Assembly (NCBI RefSeq): GCF_028502605.1
Contig: NW_026611593.1
Coordinates: forward strand, 1,364,001 to 1,428,000
Source of the DNA: Trichoderma breve
Taxonomy: Eukaryota; Ascomycota; Sordariomycetes; Hypocreales; Hypocreaceae
Length of the DNA: 64,000 bases
Direction of reading: 5' to 3'
The notes under the pieces were generated by a model. The model had not been told where the DNA came from and ran no database searches. It saw only the letters and a list, made by a program, of their open reading frames with translations. A program made the translations under genes and the position numbers. Within the stretch, counting starts at the first letter, position 1, and the number at the start of each line of letters is the position of its first letter. Below, piece by piece: positions 56,780 to 64,000 of this stretch.

Positions 56780-57256
56780 CACTTAGGCATGCTGAGAGGA
56801 ATCCATCGTGTCCTCTAGCCGATGCAAGTTTACTCGATATCTGTATGCATAGTCATATTATTCACAGTGATGCTATCCCATTCTCTGTATTTCATTGACG
56901 CAATATGCGGTAAAATACCTCCATAAATTAAGGCCGTATTAGAATTACCTCTATGATTCCTACTTTGGTCGCCTTCCAAAGGTAGCACGGCAATCCTGCA
57001 GATGCAGTCAACCATTCGCGTCTTATTAGCATTTAGTAAAGGTGGTGCAACGCGCCGTGAGTTTCATGGCGAACACGCATCTTATTGGACACTGAAAGCT
57101 GCATACCCATGTTGCATTAGGCATACGTTTATACCCACCCACTTAACGAAGATCAAGAGCACAGCTGAATCCCGCAACTTGACATCTCCATGATATGCGA
57201 AAATCAAATTTCATCATTACTAGCCTTGCAACCATTCTAAGCGAAGGGCAAAAATA
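56780..57256. other. intergenic region before the NACHT-WD40 gene
   Basis: 477 bp with no supported gene; contains the NACHT-WD40 promoter. Confidence 0.5.
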
Positions 57257-60200
57257 ATGCCTCGAAAGTCCATTTCTACATTCTTCAAAGGCCTTCGATC
57301 GAAGAGTCATGGAAGAAATGACCCAGCGGGAAGCTCCTTAAACGTGCTTGATCATGGAGAGACAGAGAGGGGTCAATCTTTGCAGCTGATTAGACACTCC
57401 ATCCTTCCACAACCAGGTCGCTCCACAAGTACGACACCACAGCCATCTACGCTTGGTAATGAGATTGTGGCAATAGATATTTTGCCCGCAGATACACCAG
57501 CCCATTCGATAGATGCCGCACATATGAATACAGATGATAAGAAAAAGAATGCAACGTCACCAGAAGAAATTTGGGATGAAGCATACGATGGCCTGAAAGC
57601 AGAACAACCCCAATTGATGCATATTTATGAAGTCATTTTATCTAATAAGCTTCATGATTCCAATTCCGACCACCCACAGTCGGGAAACGAGACCAATACG
57701 ATTGCGACCGCTGGTGATGAGCGACGTGCCCAAATGTTGGCGATCATGCAATACGGTCAAAACAGAGTCAAGAGGGAAGTCAAGATCAAGGAAAGTGTAA
57801 GAGAAGCTATGGAGATCGTGAATTCGATGAAATCAATAATAAGTACAGGCATTCAAGCCGCACCACAGGCCGCTCTTCCGTGGTCTATTGTGTCTATGGC
57901 CTTAGACGTAAGCTTGCACATATTTACCTCATTTTGGATAACAGACTAAACGATGGATAAGATTGTTCAAAATCCTGTCAAAGCACAGAAAGATAATATC
58001 GAGGGGATTGCATACACGACAAAAAGAATGAAGTGGTATTGGAGCTTGTCGAGTGATCTATTTCATGGAGATGGGTGTCTCAGAAATAATAACGGCGCCA
58101 CCGATACTCAAAACGGCATACTTTTGCGACTTGTAGGGCTCTACAAAGAGATCATTCTATTTCAAGTCAAATCAATTTGCTCGTTTTATCGCAATCGTTG
58201 GCTTCAGCTATTTCGCGATTTTGTCATAAAAGACAATTGGAACGATAGTCTGAAAGAAATTCGAACACTGGAATTAGAGTTCCAAAATGACTATGCGACA
58301 TACATGACTCTAGAGGAAAAGAGTATGAGCCACCAAATCAAAAATTGCCTTGAAAAGCTGGTCGCACTGCAAGTCAACAACTTAGAGCAACAAGATCGAG
58401 ATTGTTTGAGAGACTTATACATTACCAATCCCCGAAATGATAAAGAACGCCTTCTGGATACCAAAGGTGGCCTTTTGCCGGATTCATACACCTGGGCAGT
58501 CAAGAGTGCCATGTTCCGACAATGGCATACAGAGAAGGAGACAAATCTACTTTGGATTAAAGGCAACCCGGGCAAAGGAAAAACAATGATGATTTGCGGG
58601 CTCATTGAAGAGTTAGAGCACATGGAACCTCACCAAGACCTCCTATCATACTTCTTTTGCCAAGGCACAGACCCAAACTTCAACAATGCCACAGCGGTCT
58701 TACGCGGCATTATTTATTCGCTCGCAACCCAAAAGCCATCGCTCATTGAGCACGTGCAACAAGCATACAAAAATGTCGGCAGTAGAAGCCTTTTCGACGG
58801 AATCAACGCTTGGATAACGCTGTCAGGTGTATTTGTTAAAATGCTACAAGATCCTGCACTAGAAAATGCTTGTCTGATAGTCGACGCACTGGATGAGTGC
58901 GAATCGGATCGCAAGAAACTCTTGGATCTCATTGTTGGAAGCACTTTGGCTACCCCTCAGGTAAAATGGATCCTTTCAAGTCGGAATTACCCCGATATTG
59001 AGGCTAAGATACGTTCATGTCGAACAATTGCGGTAATTGATCTCGAAAGTAGTGCCACTCTTGTTTCGGAGAGCGTTGATGCATACATTCGTTGTAGAAC
59101 ACGACAATTGAGCCTAATTGAGGATAATGAAGTGCTTCAGGAGCAATTACAGCGTGCTATTTTGCAGAAGTCAAGCGGAACGTTTCTGTGGGCTGCACTC
59201 GTGTTCCAAGAGATCGAAGAGCGCCGCACATACGATGATGACGCCGAACTGCTGCAACTCTTAGACGCAATGCCTAGCGGATTAAGCGGCCTATACGAGA
59301 GAATGATGAATCAGATTAATCTACTAGTGCGCAGCGATCAAGAACGTTGTCGCAACATCTTGGCAACCATGGTGGCCGCATATCAACCATTAAATTTAGA
59401 GACACTACCAATAATGGCTGGACTAAAGGGCCGATTAACACAAGCTGAACCTCTGAAACTCTTGGTCCGAATGTGTGGATCATTTTTAACTATTAGAGGA
59501 GATGTCGTTTATTTCGTTCATCAATCAGCAAAAGACTACCTGATCGGAGAAGGTCGCAATCGCATTCTCCCCTCGGGAAGTGAAACTATCCACCGAGACA
59601 TGTTCAACCGCTCACTGGAGGCCATGTCAAAGCCTGGAAAACTGCGACCAAACATATACTCTCTGCCATATCCTGGTGTCAAAATACACGAGATATCCCT
59701 ACCGCAGCCAGATCCTCTTGCAAGCATTATGTATTGTTGCATGCACTGGCTTCAACATTTTTGTGACGGCATTTTTGGTGTTTATTCCGCGTCGAAAAAT
59801 GACATATATGAAGGCGTCAACAAAATTTTCGATTTCCTCAAGCTACATTTCCTTCACTGGATTGAGGCGTTGAGCTTGTCACAGAATTTGGAGGCCGGAG
59901 TCGTCTCTTTGCAAAATTTGATTAACTTGTTGACGGTTAGTTATATTCTCGCCTCCCAAATTACAGCACAATTTATAATTGACAAAACTAGCACGACTTA
60001 GATGAAACTGAGGCTATTCAGTTTTTCCAAGATGCTCTTCGCTTCATTCTCTACAACAGATTCATATTAGAAACAGCCCCTCTTCAGGTGTATATTTCTG
60101 CCATTATTTTCGCCCCTATGAAGAGCTATATACGACTTCACTTCAAAGACGCAATCTCATGGATCAAGACTTTGCCCCAGGTCGAAAATAATTGGAGCCC

Positions 60201-61968
60201 CTGTCAATACACTTTGTATTGTGGTCAAATGACAGACGCGGTTTTCTCAAACGACACATCTCAATTAATTACACTATCTCCGGATGGGAAAGTGAAGATA
60301 TGGGAGAGTACGACGGGGAAATTAATACCTGATCTTGGTTCAGAGTTTGAGGGGCCACCTCATTATATGCACCCTAATTGGTTCACATTATCGAACGATG
60401 CCAAACTTCTTGCCATCTTAGATCTTCCGACAATCACAGTATGGGATGTAGAGTCTGGGAAACAGGTTCAAGAATTTAAAGCCCCAAGGTACACGTACCA
60501 CTTCAAGGCCTTTACAGCGTTCTCACTCGACTGCATGTTTCTGGCTGTTACACATGATACATTTTTCCAAATTTGGGAATTAGCTACACGCAAAATGGTT
60601 CATGAGACTTTACACCAAGAGCACCTCTCACAGGTGATACTATCGCAAGACTTCAAGTTAGCGGCTTGGGAAACTACTGACAGCATCTTAATATCCAATG
60701 TAGCTACAGGAGAGAAGATTTATGAGCTCTCAAGCAAGTTTCAGCCAATACGCTTCTCCAATAATTCATCATATCTTGTCGCAACGGACTGTAGGTCCCC
60801 ATATCGAGAGACGTCACTCCAAGTTTGGCCCATCTCGTCAGGCGAAGAAATCATAAGACATACATCTAGAGGGCCTCTAGAAGTATTCAGATCTATTGCT
60901 TTTTCGGACGACAGCAAATTCCTGGCGTTTGGACAAAGTGGTGGAAATATTAATATTTGGAACCTCGAAGAGAAAGCCATGATACAATCGTATATTGGCC
61001 ATATAGATGCTGTTTCATCAATCGCATTTTCAAGAGACGCCAGACTTTTGGTGTCTGGATCTATGGATCGAACTGTGAAAGTCTGGAAGACAGATTTTGA
61101 CAGCATCGACCGCCAACCACAGAGTGAATTGGACAAGACCTATAGTAAGATCAACGCTGTGACCTTGTCGACGGATGGGGAACTTACCGCGACATTATCT
61201 GGAGAGAAAATCAGATTTTGGAGCACACAGCAATCTCCACATATTCAAACAATCTGGCAATCTAAAAATCTTATCACCGAGTCTTTCAATTACCTCAGGG
61301 CAACTACGCTTGCAATATCCAAAGACTCCAGGCTTGTTGTTAGTGTGCATATATTCCGTGAAGATACTGATGATCCGCTATCCATTGGCATGAGTATCTG
61401 GAGCATCGATTTAGATTCGCCGGCTACCGACACCTTCCAGGTAGAAGATGATTCAGAAATTGTTGCAGTGGCGTTCTCACCTAATGCGGAATTCTTGGCT
61501 GCAGCATACCATGCAGTATACTATGGTGAGAAAAGGTGTACTGTCATTATCTGGAAAGTCGAGTCACGGGAAAGGGTGTACCAGCGCGCTGTGTCTACTA
61601 CTGTTCCCGCTGCAACCCGATTTTTTGTTGATGATGCGTATTTATACGTCGTCACGGATATCGAATGCTATAGATTGAAGGAGCCGACGGGAAACCTTCC
61701 CGAACATGGCGATCGATATCTCATACCTGCTGATAAGGTTGACATCGGTTACTCTATTAATTCATCAAAAGACTGGATTGCATGGAACGGGAAGGACATG
61801 ATATGGCTACCGGGAGATTTTCGTCCATCAAGCACAGGTGCGTTTTCTGCACGGATCGCGGAAGTCGCGCTGGCAACTGCATTGGGAAGCCTTATTACAA
61901 TGAATTTCGAGGAGCCTCCATCTGAAGATGAGGATTGGACTCCCTGGAAGTCATCCGGATTTCTCTAG
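57257..61968 (+). CDS. NACHT-WD40 NLR-like protein (1,533 aa)
   Basis: Three exons, 57257-57907, 57962-59935 and 59992-61968, total 1,533 codons plus stop. Residues 1-95 are basic and S/T-rich without a recognised effector domain. Residues about 100-330 form the NWD N-terminal domain (PEEIWDEAYDGLKAEQPQLMHIYE). The NACHT NTPase has Walker A GNPGKGKT at about 417-424 and Walker B CLIVDALDEC at about 519-528. A helical region with FVHQSAKDYL follows, then ALRFILYNRFILETAPLQVY, the usual link to the WD part. The C-terminus from about residue 915 holds some nine degenerate WD repeats, each ending in IW, VW or FW. Fungal NACHT-WD proteins act in non-self recognition and programmed cell death or as signalling scaffolds. 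The exon 2/3 acceptor is at TAG 59989-59991; the nearer-looking TAG at 60001 breaks the frame. Confidence 0.87.
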
Positions 61969-64000
61969 TGTCTAACTAGAGGGGTATAATACAAAGGGCT
62001 AGATATGTACATATTGGGATAGCTCTTGACGGGCCTCAGAGTCTCAAAACCCCCCCGAATGGTTTTCAAACAGCCTCTAAGATGCGGACTGAGTCAAGAT
62101 TACTGGGTCGTTTTTTAGATTTGACTCATTCTGCTGAGTGGGCTTCTAAGAAATTTGATCAAAAATCTCGCCTCAGATGTGACAGGTGGCAATATGTTTG
62201 GCGTTAGTGCGCCCAAGGTTCTGGAACTCTGTCATATCCCCCTTTTCATTTTGTCTACAAGCTACACGTAATACTGAAACTGATTGAATCTTGCTACTGA
62301 GCAAGGGAAAGATGGCCAAAGTCAAAACTAAGGGCGCCTCCTCTCTACCTTAACGTCGGGGCCTATATCTTATATACTGGTACAGCCTTGACTGTTGAAT
62401 AGGTGAATCATCCCGTATTGTCATTCTCAGCCTGTTACTAGACTTGGTACAATAGAACTAACAGACTATGAGGTAATTGGTGTTGTCACTAGGTAAACGC
62501 ATGCTGGCGGAGAGTTGTTTTCTCTAGGCATTCCAGCTTTCTCCCGACAGAGCTAGCACTATTAACTGGATATGTCTACTAGTACTAACACTTCATTGAA
62601 CTCAAATCCAGTTGTGTAGGCGAGTACACCCTCAGCTATTCGTGGTGAGAATGTTTGGGGTCCGCCATAAAGACGGAAGTCTATGTCATTTAGATAGCGT
62701 ATCAATTGGAGAGCATCTAACTATCTTGACTATCATCCTAATGGGCTGGTTACATTTTCCAATTCCTCCTCGCCACTGCTTACTTGAAACATTATTCTTC
62801 TCCTAAATGATGATGATGTATGAGATGGTCTTCTACCTGAATTACGACGATGGCGGCTAGTCCATTTCACATGTCTCTACTCTGAATATAGTTTAAACGA
62901 TCAATAGCGTCGGAATATTATTTTTGTGTACTCACAATTTTCCCGTAAAATGATTACTAGTAGCCGATGTGCATGAGTGTTTGACTTTTACGTATCTAAT
63001 AAGTCTACTTGACAACGAATGAGGTTACCGAGCTCGTATAACCATCCAATGAAAGAGCGTATACGTACTCGATATGCCCCTGTAAGATTGCTAGAACCGC
63101 ATTGCTTACTTTACGAGTGCCAATACAGCAGTACCACTGCTTCGGGATTGGTATCGGTATCTATTAGATTCATCATGGCCAATCGAGACTAACCGGGTGG
63201 CAGAAGCGAGTATGATTTTGGTGCTCCATAGCAGAAGAAGAAACCTTGCTTCCATGGAAGAGGGCGCTCGGTGGGGGGTTACGAGGGGGTGACAGATGCA
63301 TTAATTCCGCCTGTTTACCCCTGTTCAATAAGGCGTTTTCACATGGCTGCCTAGCAGCATGCATGGCTACTATTCGCGATGCAACTCGAAGACTCCATGT
63401 AACACCCTCATTATTCTCTCAAGACAATAGAGCACCTCCTTTAAGTTTCGTACCGTCGCACCGTTATGTCCGGGCTTCTCCGACTTCGTGCATTAGTACG
63501 TAGATCATTTTATTCACTCATGTCCTTTTGAGATCACAGCGTGCAGGGACACCTTTGTGGGGTTACAATCTGGCTGGGTCTTCAACGGCGTCTTAACGAG
63601 AGACGAATAGATGCCGGTTTCTCTCAAGTCCCGCTCTCTCTCAAGTCCAGCATTCATACCTATTACGCTGAGCCTCTTAATTTGTGGTATTAGTTTTAGA
63701 TGAACAATATTCGTTCATGCTCGACTAGATACCTTTGACTCAGACTCTCTTCGACCCTCTCAATAGTTGAAAAGAATTATGGAAAGAAACACAAACATCA
63801 CAATGTATCACATGTCATACTATGGCGATGATAAATAAAGATCCTTGCGGCCAGGAATATGCCCCAATCAAGTTTGCGTCGTCGGCTAACGGCTGTTCAA
63901 ACCCAAAGAAATCCTTGTCCATTTCCATGTGAGCCTGTGGAGTCTACCGAAGCAGTGGAAGAAGACCTTCCGCCGGCAGCAGCCGCTTGCGACATGGCAA
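61969..64000. other. right-edge region without supported genes
   Basis: About 2 kb with slightly AT-rich, stop-dense sequence and no protein motif. The last 170 bases could hold a terminal exon of a minus-strand gene (a short frame reading MEMDKDFFGFEQPLADD... after a TAG/CAG acceptor-like signal near 63930), but it is too short to support. Confidence 0.4.

Noticed and set aside
60002..60088. Acceptor TAG at 60001 for the last intron of the NACHT-WD40 gene
   Set aside because: It puts the next exon out of frame and hits a stop at 60068-60070. The TAG at 59989-59991 keeps the frame through the conserved ALRFILYNRF block.
1..64000. CRISPR arrays, transposases, LTR retroelements, rRNA and tRNA genes
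   Set aside because: I looked for repeated spacers, transposase or reverse-transcriptase motifs and tRNA A/B-box pairs and saw none convincing. A tRNAscan-SE or RepeatMasker run would settle it.

Overview
The window looks like nuclear DNA of a filamentous ascomycete (Pezizomycotina, most likely Sordariomycetes; a Hypocreales such as Trichoderma fits but is not proven). Short spliceosomal introns of about 50-170 nt with GTAAGT/GTATGT-type donors and CTAAC/CTGAC-like branch sites, TATA boxes, C-rich leader tracts and fungus-specific families (Rsc9, Ste20, Scp160/vigilin, Erg27, a NACHT-WD40 protein) support this. Exon ends given here were chosen by eye from splice signals and reading frame; every multi-exon total is a whole number of codons.

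Left region, 1-7.4 kb: a head-to-tail array on the minus strand of six small intronless genes of one unrecognised, strongly diverged family, plus a seventh truncated gene at the edge. Each has a TATA-like box 88-130 bp upstream of its ATG, and the spacers between genes are themselves diverged copies. I consider this the most novel content of the window.

Core region, 7.7-38.3 kb: a probable Rec114-type meiotic protein with an SQ/TQ cluster, divergent from the chromatin remodelling gene RSC9; a 6.6 kb gene-poor stretch; a highly biased, probably mitochondrial short-chain dehydrogenase; the PAK kinase STE20; a 4.8 kb gene-poor stretch; the multi-KH protein Scp160/vigilin; the sterol 3-ketoreductase ERG27; and an FLVCR/DIRC2-like MFS carrier.

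Accessory-looking region, 41-62 kb: a GABA/amino-acid permease, a secreted endonuclease/exonuclease/phosphatase-fold nuclease, an RBR ubiquitin ligase, a broken gene, an alpha/beta hydrolase, a Dal5/Tna1-type anion transporter, a secreted alpha/beta hydrolase, an etherase-like glutathione transferase and a 1,533-residue NACHT-WD40 (NLR-like) protein. The hydrolase-transporter-hydrolase-GST run could be a small uptake and catabolic cluster. A perfect 26-bp inverted repeat lies between the secreted hydrolase and the GST. The last 2 kb contain no gene I can support. I saw no CRISPR array, rRNA, convincing tRNA or transposase gene.
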